Shown: positions 1 through 5,920 of the stretch, piece by piece
How positions within the stretch are numbered: the first letter of the stretch is position 1
Layout of the letters: each line of letters starts with the position of its first letter
Source of the DNA: an uncultured Asticcacaulis sp.
Lineage (GTDB): Bacteria > Pseudomonadota > Alphaproteobacteria > Caulobacterales > Caulobacteraceae
NCBI GenBank assembly: GCA_946480525.1
Contig: CAMLLA010000189.1
Coordinates: 1 to 7,914, forward strand
DNA: 7,914 bases
Direction of reading: 5' to 3'
Position numbers and translations under genes: made by a program
The notes under the pieces: generated by a model
Told to the model about the DNA's origin: nothing
Databases searched by the model: none
What the model saw: only the letters and a program-made list of their open reading frames with translations

Positions 1-83
1 TCATCCAGAGCTTCATCGACGATCACCTGACCTTCCACGCCGAGCGGCTGAAGGCGGTGGTGGCGGAGGAAGCCATCGCATGA
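1..83 (+). CDS. C-terminal fragment of an unidentified protein (5' end outside the window)
   Basis: An open frame enters from the left edge, with the first full codon at position 3, and ends at the TGA at 81-83, giving 26 residues (IQSFIDDHLTFHAERLK..., ending EEAIA). The codons are G/C-ending and the peptide looks like a real amphipathic C-terminal helix, whereas the frame of the next gene reads as low-complexity glycine and arginine here. The stop overlaps the next start as ATGA (80-83), so the two genes are probably co-transcribed and translationally coupled. The fragment is too short to assign. A C-terminal helix of a LysR-type regulator or of an enzyme would both fit, and I make no functional call. 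Confidence 0.6.
   Translation, partial: IQSFIDDHLTFHAERLKAVVAEEAIA
65..70 (+). promoter_or_regulatory. Shine-Dalgarno sequence of the small exported protein
   Basis: GGAGGA lies nine bases before the ATG at 80, inside the end of the preceding gene. It fixes the start at 80, although the same frame stays open to the window edge. Confidence 0.7.
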
Positions 84-592
84 CGCGGTTGTTGGCTATC
101 CTTCTGCTGGCTCTGATGCCGGCCGCGGCCCTGGCGGAAGAGGCTGCAAAGCCTGTCTGTTCAACAGCTCTTAACGCGACCCTGCCGGACACGTGGCGCG
201 ACTGGACCTCGCCGGAGACACTGCTGGCGGCGGCCACACCGGCGACCCAACCGGAAATCCTTCTCGGCCGCGCCTATACGGCGCCGCTTAAAGCCACGGC
301 CTCGGTGGACTTCGCCGCGCCGGTAAAGAAAGCCCGGGAAGGCACATTCGGCGGACTGTTCATGCTGACCATTGAAAAGGCCGGCTATTATACCGTCGCA
401 CTCGACCAGGCCGCCTGGATCGATGTCGTGCGCGACGGCAAGATAATAAAGTCATCCGGCCATGGTCATGGTCCGGACTGCACCACTATCCGCAAGGTGG
501 TCGATTTCAAACTCGATCCCGGCCATTACACCGTGCAGATATCCAATGCGCCGAAGGGTACGGTACTGGTCGAAGTGATCTCCAAACCTTGA
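80..592 (+). CDS. Small exported protein of unknown function with an HGHGPDC motif
   Basis: The 170-residue product begins with a typical Sec signal peptide: MTR, a hydrophobic stretch at about 4-18, and an ALA-EE cleavage site near residue 19. The mature part is expected in the periplasm or outside the cell. It has two cysteines, Cys27 near the new N-terminus and Cys134. The most distinctive segment is about 90-155: TFGG, a GYYTVALD strand, AAWIDVVRDG, then HGHGPDC at 128-134 and a further strand pair ending DPGHYTVQIS. This looks like a small beta-sandwich. From memory, similar proteins in Sphingomonas and Caulobacter relatives are sometimes labelled homogentisate 1,2-dioxygenase. At 170 residues, with a signal peptide and no visible dioxygenase metal triad, that label is not supported here. 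The His/Cys cluster could bind a metal or make a disulfide with Cys27. The start is set by a strong ribosome site and ATGA coupling to the previous gene. Confidence is high that it is a gene and low for any function. Confidence 0.85.
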   Translation: MTRLLAILLLALMPAAALAEEAAKPVCSTALNATLPDTWRDWTSPETLLAAATPATQPEILLGRAYTAPLKATASVDFAAPVKKAREGTFGGLFMLTIEKAGYYTVALDQAAWIDVVRDGKIIKSSGHGHGPDCTTIRKVVDFKLDPGHYTVQISNAPKGTVLVEVISKP

Positions 593-599
593 AGAACGC

Positions 600-627
600 T
601 TGACTCGTGCGCGGAAAGGCTTTAATC
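600..627 (+). promoter_or_regulatory. Candidate promoter of rpsD
   Basis: TTGACT at 600-605 resembles the -35 box of the Caulobacter housekeeping sigma factor. A -10-like element, CTTTAATC, lies at 620-627, matching that consensus (GCTANAWC) only partly. The start of transcription would fall near 633, leaving a leader of about 90 bases before rpsD. The boxes interleave with an inverted repeat (607-635). Confidence 0.35.
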
Positions 628-635
628 GCGCGCAC
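607..635. repeat. Inverted repeat over the rpsD promoter region
   Basis: GTGCGCG at 607-613 is matched by CGCGCAC at 629-635, a perfect 7-bp GC-rich inverted repeat with a 15-base spacer. It flanks the proposed -10 element. It could be an operator or, as RNA, a weak terminator hairpin for the upstream gene, since it is followed by TCTTCATT rather than a clean T-run. Confidence 0.35.
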
Positions 636-723
636 TCTTCATTACGGGTCGTTCCTGGCTGCCGTTGCAATCGCAATCCGCACTGACGCGGGTTGCCAGC
701 CGGAATAAGATTATAGGTCACGT

Positions 724-1341
724 ATGTCCAAGCGCCACAGCGCCAAGTACAAGCTCGACCGCGCCATGGGTGAAAACCTGTGGGGCCGTCCCAAGTCCCC
801 CGTCAACAAGCGCTCCTACGGCCCCGGCCAGCACGGCCAGCGCCGCAAGTCCAAGGTTTCGGACTTCGGTCTGCAGCTGAAGGCCAAGCAGAAGCTGAAG
901 GGCTATTACGGCAACATCACCGAAAAGCAGTTCCTGCGTACCTACGAAGAGGCCGATCGCCGCAAGGGCAACACCTCGGAGAACCTGGTGGCCCTGCTCG
1001 AGTCGCGCCTGGACGCCGTTGTCTATCGCTGCAAGTTCGTGCCGACCGTCTGGGCTGCCCGTCAGTTCGTCAACCACGGCCACGTCCTGGTGAACGGCAA
1101 GCGCGTCAACATCCCTTCGTACCGCGTCAAGGCTGACGACGTCATCGAAGTCCGTGAGCGTTCGCGCAACATGGCCCTGGTCCTCGAAGCCCTGCAATCG
1201 CCGGAACGCGACGTGCCGGACTACATCGAACTGGACGCCAAGGGCATGAAGGCTCGCTTCGTCCGCGCGCCGGAACTGGCCGAAGTGCCATATCCGGTGA
1301 AGATGGAACCGAACCTGATCGTCGAATACTACTCGTCGTGA
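724..1341 (+). CDS. rpsD: 30S ribosomal protein S4
   Basis: The 205-residue product is full length for bacterial S4. S4 binds 16S rRNA early in assembly of the small subunit body and helps control decoding accuracy. The N-terminal region (1-93) starts [20 protein letters not shown] and contains [11 protein letters not shown] at 31-41, the conserved S4 signature. The S4 RNA-binding domain spans roughly 94-157 and includes [12 protein letters not shown] and [18 protein letters not shown]. The product ends in EYYSS. It has only one cysteine (Cys103), so it is the zinc-free form without the N-terminal four-cysteine knuckle. The gene stands alone rather than in the alpha operon, as is usual in alphaproteobacteria. 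The ribosome site is weak, AGG at 715-717 seven bases before ATG. S4 represses its own synthesis in enterobacteria and Bacillus; whether the leader here (about 90 bases) does this cannot be read from the sequence. Confidence 0.98.
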   Translation: MSKRHSAKYKLDRAMGENLWGRPKSPVNKRSYGPGQHGQRRKSKVSDFGLQLKAKQKLKGYYGNITEKQFLRTYEEADRRKGNTSENLVALLESRLDAVVYRCKFVPTVWAARQFVNHGHVLVNGKRVNIPSYRVKADDVIEVRERSRNMALVLEALQSPERDVPDYIELDAKGMKARFVRAPELAEVPYPVKMEPNLIVEYYSS

Positions 1342-1347
1342 TGCTCT

Positions 1348-1372
1348 GACGGGCTGCAAATGCCCGTCTTTC
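1348..1372 (+). terminator. Candidate intrinsic terminator of rpsD
   Basis: Six bases after the rpsD stop, GACGGGC (1348-1354) pairs perfectly with GCCCGTC (1362-1368) around a 7-base loop, followed by TTTCT. The stem is good and the T-run short, so termination may be partial. The stronger hairpin at 1472-1503 would catch read-through. Confidence 0.55.
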
Positions 1373-1387
1373 TGCGATCCGATGCTC

Positions 1388-1403
1388 ATGTACTCAAGTA
1401 CAT
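1388..1403. repeat. Short inverted repeat ATGTAC-TCAA-GTACAT in the 3' region of rpsD
   Basis: A 6-bp stem closes a TCAA tetraloop, or on DNA 7-bp arms are separated by CA. It lies between the two terminators in a 98-base stretch (1373-1470) that has no convincing open frame on either strand. Further weak pairings follow, CCG-CTT-CGG near 1405 and CGAAA/TTTCG around 1419-1437. Function unknown. Confidence 0.35.
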
Positions 1404-1471
1404 TCCGCTTCGGGTCTCGAAAGCCAGACATTTTCGCCGCGTCATATCAACACGAGCTTTAGTAAATAACG

Positions 1472-1503
1472 AAACCCCGGAAGCCTGGCTTCCGGGGTTT
1501 TTT
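1472..1503. terminator. Strong bidirectional intrinsic terminator
   Basis: AAACCCCGGAAGC (1472-1484) and GCTTCCGGGGTTT (1488-1500) form a perfect 13-bp stem with a CTG loop. On the plus strand the T-run is 1498-1503. On the minus strand the stem ends in TTT, then CGTTATTT. The restored stop codon of the metallopeptidase (1505-1507) sits directly beside it, so it is the natural end of the leftward operon as well as a backup for rpsD. Confidence 0.9.
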
Positions 1504-1504
1504 G

Positions 1505-1798
1505 TTATTCAAGGTTTCGCATGACTTCGTGGGTCGGCCTGCCGGCCTTGATGGCATCTATGGCTTTCTGGAACCGCTCCGCCTGCGCCCGGTCATGAGG
1601 GTTGCTTACGAACGGAGTCAGGAGCGCTATGGCCTCGTCGCGCTTGCCGTTGCTGAGGTTGGCGAAGGCGGCAAAGACCGCATAATCGGGGACGCCCGGC
1701 GCCAGGACATGAGCACCCTTGGCGGCGTTCAGGGCGTTCTGATCCGGGAAACCAGGCTTGTTCTCGAAGCTGCGGGCAAGATAATAGAGGTTGGGGGG
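1505..1798 (-). pseudogene. Out-of-frame C-terminal part of the metallopeptidase (TPR-like tail)
   Basis: In the frame one base back from the main open frame, the minus strand encodes 95 sensible residues after the C-run. They begin NLYYLARSFENKPGF, contain NLSNGKRDEAIALLTPFVS (a TPR-like helix pair), and end EVMRNLE with TAA at 1505-1507. Codon use is G/C-ending like the upstream part, the composition is helical, and the stop lies five bases from the terminator. All this says it is the true C-terminus of the same protein, making a restored product of 514 residues. As the sequence stands, the frame shift replaces it with a short unrelated tail. No start codon or ribosome site of its own was seen. 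Confidence 0.8.
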
Positions 1799-3048
1799 TT
1801 CAACTTGTTGATGTCGTAGGCTGCCAGGAAAAAGCCGCGCGCCGCGTCGATCAGGTCGTTGCGGTCCTGTCCCTTTGCGGTCTGGGCCATGCGGTAATAG
1901 GTTCGTCCCATCAGATAGTTGACCTCGGGATTTTCCGGGTGAGCGTCGATCAGTGGAACGATTTCCGCCTCGGCGTCTTCGGCGGCGCCATAGAGCAGGT
2001 GGGCGCGGACCAGTGCCAGGCGATAGTCGAGATTGGCGCCCAACTGGGTCTTCCTTGCGCTGAGCTGGCCCAATACGGCCTTGCCCTGGTCGGCTGTCAT
2101 ACAGGTCGTCAGAAGCGAACGCTGAAGGATGAAGCTGTCTGTTTCGGCCGGAAGCGTTGTCGTCTGGATCTTCGCGTCGGCATAGTCCGGCATTGGCAGG
2201 GACAGGTAATACATCTTGTCGCGATAACGTTTCAGTGTCGTGGCCAGTTCCTTGACCTTCAACCCTGTGTGCGTCTCAAAACTCGTTACCGGATCAGCGC
2301 CTTTGCCGACATCGGCGAAATAGGCGTTCAGTGCCTTGGCGCGCGTGGAGTCGCTCAGCATGTAATGGGTCAGAAGCCAGGACTGGGCATAAAAACTGGA
2401 GATTTCCCATTCGTTATTGTTGCGGTCGCCGGCAAACCCGAAGGTCGGCTTGAGGACCTTTTCGAAGCTGATCCAGCGATCCTCGCTCAAGGTCCAGGTC
2501 CGCATTTTTGACAGTTCGCCAACCGAAATCTTGCCCTTGTCCGGATCGGCGGTAGCCAGGAAGTCGGCGAACCCTTCGACGTACCATGCCGGATAGTATG
2601 ATCTGGCGTGCTGGAACATGACGTAATGGCTGTATTCGTGAAACAGTGTCACCAGGCTCGGATCCTGATCCAGCACGTCGGCGCCGTCCTGCAGGGAACT
2701 GAAGGCGCTGACCCCTTCGCCACAGGAGAAATATACGCCGGCGACGTTTTTGGAGAAGTTCGGGCGAACCTGCAGCATCCGGTCGTCATTGTTCAAAAGA
2801 ACGATGTCGAACTTGACCTTGGCGGCATTATCAGCCGAGCCCAGCAGGAGGTTGGTCAGTCCGCGGAAGGCTTCCAGCTTCTTGACATAGGTCCGGGTCT
2901 TTTTTTCAGGCGCGTTGCTGTAGATGACGAAATTGTCGGATTCCGCCTTCAGCCAGTTGCGGGCCGCGCTTGCGGGCGCCGCAGCAGCAGACAGGCAAAC
3001 GGCCAGCGCACACGCGCCGGCCGCAATATTCAATCGCAGTTTGGACAT
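1729..3048 (-). CDS. Exported HEYSH zinc metallopeptidase with TPR-like tail, frameshifted near its 3' end
   Basis: As written, the frame gives 439 residues. It has a signal peptide at 1-29 (hydrophobic core about 8-20, PASAA cleavage site), so the product acts in the periplasm, at the envelope or outside. A zinc site typical of gluzincin peptidases follows: H137-E-Y-S-H141 in LFHEYSHYVM, and Glu158 in WYVEGFADFL as the probable third ligand. The P-x-W-x-x-E-G-x-A pattern is characteristic of the DUF1570 / peptidase MA-like group. An aromatic-rich helical region (about 215-285) comes next, then TPR-like helices from about 335 to 415. Residues after P419 (TSIILPAASRTSLVSRIRTP) are a shifted tail; the true end is the segment at 1505-1798. 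The start is supported by GGGAGTGGGA just upstream on the minus strand. It lies 63 bp downstream of grxD and is probably co-transcribed with it. The substrate is unknown. If the frameshift is real, the catalytic domain is untouched and only part of the repeat tail is lost. Confidence 0.85.
   Translation of the reverse strand: MSKLRLNIAAGACALAVCLSAAAAPASAARNWLKAESDNFVIYSNAPEKKTRTYVKKLEAFRGLTNLLLGSADNAAKVKFDIVLLNNDDRMLQVRPNFSKNVAGVYFSCGEGVSAFSSLQDGADVLDQDPSLVTLFHEYSHYVMFQHARSYYPAWYVEGFADFLATADPDKGKISVGELSKMRTWTLSEDRWISFEKVLKPTFGFAGDRNNNEWEISSFYAQSWLLTHYMLSDSTRAKALNAYFADVGKGADPVTSFETHTGLKVKELATTLKRYRDKMYYLSLPMPDYADAKIQTTTLPAETDSFILQRSLLTTCMTADQGKAVLGQLSARKTQLGANLDYRLALVRAHLLYGAAEDAEAEIVPLIDAHPENPEVNYLMGRTYYRMAQTAKGQDRNDLIDAARGFFLAAYDINKLNPPTSIILPAASRTSLVSRIRTP
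1793..1798 (-). other. Frameshift site: run of six C on the coding (minus) strand
   Basis: Coding-strand codons read TTG AAC CCC CCA ACC. A seventh C, or a one-base backward slip on the heptamer C CCC CCA, moves reading into the frame that continues AAC CTC TAT TAT to the natural stop at 1505. The fault is confined to a homopolymer, where sequencing errors and slippage mutations both concentrate. Confidence 0.8.
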
Positions 3049-3111
3049 GATCCCACTCCCCCATTATGGCGCCAGCATATGACAACTCGCGCCATGAGGG
3101 AAGGCCAGGGA

Positions 3112-3444
3112 TCAGGCTGCCGGAAGTACGCCCTTTTCGTTGAGCGCGGTTTTCAGTTCGCCCGACTGAAACATCTCGCGCACGATGTCGCAGCCGCCGA
3201 TGAATTCACTCTTGAGGTAGAGCTGCGGAATGGTCGGCCAGTCGCTGTAGGTCTTGATGCCTTCACGCAGGCCTTCGTCCTGAAGGACGTCGACGCCGAC
3301 ATATTCGACGCCCAGATGATCCAGAATCTGGACGACCGTGCTGGAGAAGCCGCAGCGCGGCTGCTCGGGCGTGCCCTTCATGAACAGGACCACGTCGTGG
3401 TCCTTGATCGTCTTGTCGATAAAATCGGTAACCTCGGTGCTCAT
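3112..3444 (-). CDS. grxD: Monothiol CGFS glutaredoxin (Grx4/GrxD type)
   Basis: The 110-residue single-domain protein is the usual length for the family. CGFS glutaredoxins bind a [2Fe-2S] cluster as a dimer with glutathione and act as cluster carriers in the cytoplasm, often together with BolA. Visible hallmarks are the FMKGTPEQPRCGFS segment with the active Cys31 at 31-34, the cis-proline loop WPTIPQLY at 69-76, and the glutathione-binding GGCDI at 83-87, which carries the second conserved cysteine. An AGGAGT ribosome site (3451-3456) lies six bases before the ATG. The gene sits 80 bp downstream of the reductase-like gene and 63 bp upstream of the metallopeptidase, all on the minus strand. 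Any promoter of its own is only weakly suggested (CCTATAT about 3472-3478), so it may depend on upstream transcription. No bolA is next to it. Confidence 0.97.
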   Translation of the reverse strand: MSTEVTDFIDKTIKDHDVVLFMKGTPEQPRCGFSSTVVQILDHLGVEYVGVDVLQDEGLREGIKTYSDWPTIPQLYLKSEFIGGCDIVREMFQSGELKTALNEKGVLPAA

Positions 3445-3524
3445 CGCCGTACTCCTGTAGAATATCGAAGCATATAGGGCAGGAGGTCGGGGAAATCTAC
3501 CCTTTGGCGCCCGAAGACAGGCGC

Positions 3525-4436
3525 TTAGTTCCGCGCGCCTTTAGGGATATGCGCCGTAAAGCGCGCCATCTCGATCTGGGCGGGGACGGACGAGGGCAGG
3601 TGGCGCTCCGGCACCGCGGCCAGGGTCTCCAGCTTTTCCTGGGACTCGGGCTCGATCAGTATGCATGACAGCGAGGGCAGGGACAGGGCGTAGCCCAGGC
3701 ACAGCTCTTCGGGCGTCCAGTCGGGCGTCTGGTGCAGGAAGGCATGGGTGCCGGCGCCGGCAAGCGGATTGGCGGGTTTGCCGCCGAAAAAGCCACGCCG
3801 TGCCGGCTTCGGGACGACGTCGGACTCTTTGCGATAGATTTCGGGGAAAAAGTCCGAACCGATAATGCACAGGTCGTGGCGAACGGCGAAATCGATCTCA
3901 TGGCGCTTTTCCCACGTCGAATCGATATCGAAGCCGGTTTGTATGACATTGAAAACCCCGGTTTCGACGAGCGGGCGGATCTCTCCGAGTTCGGCCGTCG
4001 CACCAAGATGTCGGACCATGCGCGCGCGTTTGAGATCCTTGAGGAACCTCAGGCTGTCGGCGGGCATGTAGGCCACTCCGGGCTGGCCGAATGTCAGCAG
4101 GTCGAGCCACTGAAAGCCTGAGTCCTTGATCGCGCCGCGTAACGATTCCTTCAGGCCCGGCATGGTGTAGCCGGCGATATCGCCCGGCGCGCCAGGCGCA
4201 TCCGGAGCCAGGCTGATAAACAACAGGCGACGTTCGACGAGCGAAAAGATCGCCGCCATCCGTCGCAGGAATTCCAGGTCCAGCCCGTCGAAGTGGTAGA
4301 TATTGATGCCGCTTTCCAGCCCGCCCATGATCAGCTTTTCGGCCAGCGGGAGGTTCCGTGCGAGCTTCGTGGCCGACAGGCGCAGTCCCACGGCCGACAA
4401 GGCAATTCCGGAGTGTCCAAACGGGCGATAACGCAT
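3525..4436 (-). CDS. Aldo/keto reductase-fold protein lacking the catalytic tetrad
   Basis: The 303-residue product has the outline of an aldo/keto reductase. It starts MRYRPFGHSGIALSAVGLRL (family: M-x-x-R-x-L-G-x-S-G-x-x-V-S-x-x-G-L-G), then has LESGINIYHFD at 40-50, WLDLLTFGQPG at 110-120, VRHLGATAEL at 141-150, VFNVIQTGFD at 161-170, and the C-terminal helix run WTPEELCLGYALSLPSLSCI. The four residues that perform reduction in this family appear replaced: Asp by His48, Tyr by Asp53, Lys by about Ala77 and His by Gly118 (alignment by eye). It is therefore probably a non-reducing relative or a binding protein rather than a working NADPH oxidoreductase. The frame is open for 48 more codons upstream, but that stretch reads as non-protein and would run into the divergent gene, so I start at 4436, where the family N-terminus begins (GGGGGG directly before ATG). 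Divergent from the M28-like gene; first in line before grxD. Confidence 0.8.
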   Translation of the reverse strand: MRYRPFGHSGIALSAVGLRLSATKLARNLPLAEKLIMGGLESGINIYHFDGLDLEFLRRMAAIFSLVERRLLFISLAPDAPGAPGDIAGYTMPGLKESLRGAIKDSGFQWLDLLTFGQPGVAYMPADSLRFLKDLKRARMVRHLGATAELGEIRPLVETGVFNVIQTGFDIDSTWEKRHEIDFAVRHDLCIIGSDFFPEIYRKESDVVPKPARRGFFGGKPANPLAGAGTHAFLHQTPDWTPEELCLGYALSLPSLSCILIEPESQEKLETLAAVPERHLPSSVPAQIEMARFTAHIPKGARN

Positions 4437-4456
4437 CCCCCCAGATGGCCCGACTT

Positions 4457-4505
4457 GCGTTAAAAGCGCATTAAGAACGATGCGACGGTCATGGAATTTT
4501 AACGC
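4457..4505. promoter_or_regulatory. 9-bp inverted repeat in the divergent intergenic region
   Basis: GCGTTAAAA (4457-4465) and TTTTAACGC (4497-4505) are a perfect inverted pair 31 bases apart. They lie in the 107-bp gap between the two divergent starts (4436 and 4544). A smaller pair, CGCAT/ATGCG (4467-4471, 4480-4484), lies between the arms. The arrangement fits a regulator binding two sites to control both directions, but no regulator gene is nearby. No convincing -35/-10 pair was recognised on either strand here. Confidence 0.4.
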
Positions 4506-4532
4506 TGAACGCAGACTCTGTCCGCGCTTTCC

Positions 4533-4536
4533 GGAG
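4533..4536 (+). promoter_or_regulatory. Ribosome binding site GGAG of the M28-like gene
   Basis: GGAG lies seven bases before the ATG at 4544 and supports this start over later in-frame ATG codons. Confidence 0.6.
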
Positions 4537-4543
4537 TTTTTTA

Positions 4544-5884
4544 ATGCCCTGCGACCCGCGTTCAGCGAACGACTACGCATTGCTCAACACGGTCTATGAC
4601 CGCCTGTTTCCGCTGATGCGTTCGATCACCGGGGAGGGCATCGAACGTTCCCTGGCGATCATGGCTGAAGCCATGCCGCTCGATATATTCGGCGTCGCCT
4701 CGGGGACTCAGGTCTTCGACTGGGAAACGCCTCCGCAGTGGAACTGCCGCTCGGCCTGCCTGACCGGACCGGATGGCGCGGTGGTCTGCGACATCGGCCA
4801 ATCCAACCTGCACGTCGTCAACTATTCCGAAGGCGTCGATCGCGAACTGACGCTGGATGAGCTTCAGCCGCACCTGCATTCCTTGCCGCACCTGCCGGAT
4901 GCAGTGCCCTATGTCACCAGCTACTACAACCGGACCTGGGGTTTCTGCCTCAGTCACACGCAGCGGCTGGCGCTGAAGCCCGGAGCCTATCGCGTTCGCA
5001 TCGATGCTGACTTCAGCCAGGGCCGCGTGCCATTGGCCCACACCTTCCTCGATGGCGACAGCGATCGCGAAATCCTGATCTCCAGCTATCTGTGCCACCC
5101 GTCACTGGCCAATAACGAGCTGAGTGGGCCGCTGGTGCTGCTGGGGCTCTATCGTCGCCTGAAGGCGTGGCCACGCCGCCGCCATCGCTTCCGCTTCGTG
5201 CTCAACCCGGAAACCATCGGCAGCCTGTGTTACCTGCATCTGCACGGCGAGGACCTGATGGCGAAGATGGATGCGGGTCTGGTCCTGACCTGCCTGGGCG
5301 GTCCTGGCAGCCTGACCTACAAGTCGAGCCGGCAGGAAACGGCGGTCGTCGACCGCCTGGCGCAGCACTGGCACGACCGGGGTGAGGCGCTGCGCCTGCG
5401 CGCCTTTACGCCGACTGGCGGGTCGGATGAGCGCCAGTATTGCTCGCCCGGCTTTAATCTTCCCGTCGGCCAGTTCGCGCGCTGCGCCTATGGCGACTAC
5501 GACGGCTATCACAATTCGCTCGACACCAAGGACTTCATGACCATCGAAGCGCTGGTGCAAAGCGTCGATGAAATCGAGGCCTTCCTGAAAGAGCTGGATA
5601 TGGCCGGGCCGTGGACCAACCTGTCCCCCTATGGCGAGCCGCAACTGGGGCGGCGCGGGCTTTATCCGAACATCAATTCCGCGGCCACCTGGGGCGCCAG
5701 CAGCGACGAGGTCTTCGACGGGCGAAAGGTTCTGGAGCGTATCCTCAATGTCCTGAACTACAGCGACGGCGCGCACGACCTGATCCGGATCGCGGAAAAG
5801 ACGGGATGTTCGGTCCGCGACCTGCTGCCTGTCGCCGCTCGGCTTGAGGACGGCGGGCTGCTCAAGTCCATATTGGAAACTTAG
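4544..5884 (+). CDS. M28-like aminopeptidase-fold protein (DUF4910 with DUF2172 insert and winged-helix tail)
   Basis: The 446-residue product is cytoplasmic, with no signal peptide. The order matches a known but poorly understood family. An N-terminal helix (LFPLMRSITGEGIERSL, 21-37) comes first. The inserted DUF2172-type domain follows, with GTQVFDW at 54-60, SNLHVVNYS at 87-95 and VTSYYNRTWGFCLS at 124-137. The M28-like catalytic domain then carries candidate zinc ligands His185 (SSYLCHPSLAN), Glu223 (NPETIGS), Asp295 (GGSDERQY) and His323 (GYHNSLDT). The bridging-ligand position reads N190-N191-E192 rather than the N-D-N I remember in relatives. A winged-helix-like tail follows (about 393-446, DLIRIAEKTGCSVRDLLPVAARLEDGGLL). 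Peptidase activity has not, to my knowledge, been established for this family, which turns up in surface-polysaccharide and glycan loci. It is 36 bp upstream of the formyltransferase (to its TTG) and almost certainly in one operon with it. Confidence 0.9.
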   Translation: MPCDPRSANDYALLNTVYDRLFPLMRSITGEGIERSLAIMAEAMPLDIFGVASGTQVFDWETPPQWNCRSACLTGPDGAVVCDIGQSNLHVVNYSEGVDRELTLDELQPHLHSLPHLPDAVPYVTSYYNRTWGFCLSHTQRLALKPGAYRVRIDADFSQGRVPLAHTFLDGDSDREILISSYLCHPSLANNELSGPLVLLGLYRRLKAWPRRRHRFRFVLNPETIGSLCYLHLHGEDLMAKMDAGLVLTCLGGPGSLTYKSSRQETAVVDRLAQHWHDRGEALRLRAFTPTGGSDERQYCSPGFNLPVGQFARCAYGDYDGYHNSLDTKDFMTIEALVQSVDEIEAFLKELDMAGPWTNLSPYGEPQLGRRGLYPNINSAATWGASSDEVFDGRKVLERILNVLNYSDGAHDLIRIAEKTGCSVRDLLPVAARLEDGGLLKSILET

Positions 5885-5920
5885 CCCCGTGTCCGTTCAA
5901 TCACGCTGGGAAACATCATT

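Noticed and set aside
718..1431. A 237-residue open frame on the minus strand opposite rpsD
   Set aside because: It is the mirror of a highly conserved ribosomal gene with G/C-ending codons, has no ribosome site and shows no family motif.
1502..1819. A 105-residue plus-strand open frame after the strong terminator
   Set aside because: It begins inside the T-run of the terminator and is the shadow of the frameshifted C-terminal part of the metallopeptidase.
2608..3477. A 289-residue plus-strand open frame across the metallopeptidase and grxD
   Set aside because: Both minus-strand genes have clear family motifs and ribosome sites; this frame spans two genes and has neither.
3506..3524. Hairpin GCGCC/GGCGC between the reductase-like gene and grxD as a terminator
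   Set aside because: The stem is five pairs with an 8-base loop and is followed by CAAAGGG on the minus strand, with no T-run.
4437..4580. 48-codon N-terminal extension of the reductase-like protein
   Set aside because: The extension is basic and without family similarity, overlaps the start of the divergent gene, and would fill the intergenic region; the family N-terminus begins at 4436.
5102..5776. A 224-residue minus-strand open frame inside the M28-like gene
   Set aside because: The plus strand carries the recognisable zinc-site motifs; the minus frame is compositional shadow.
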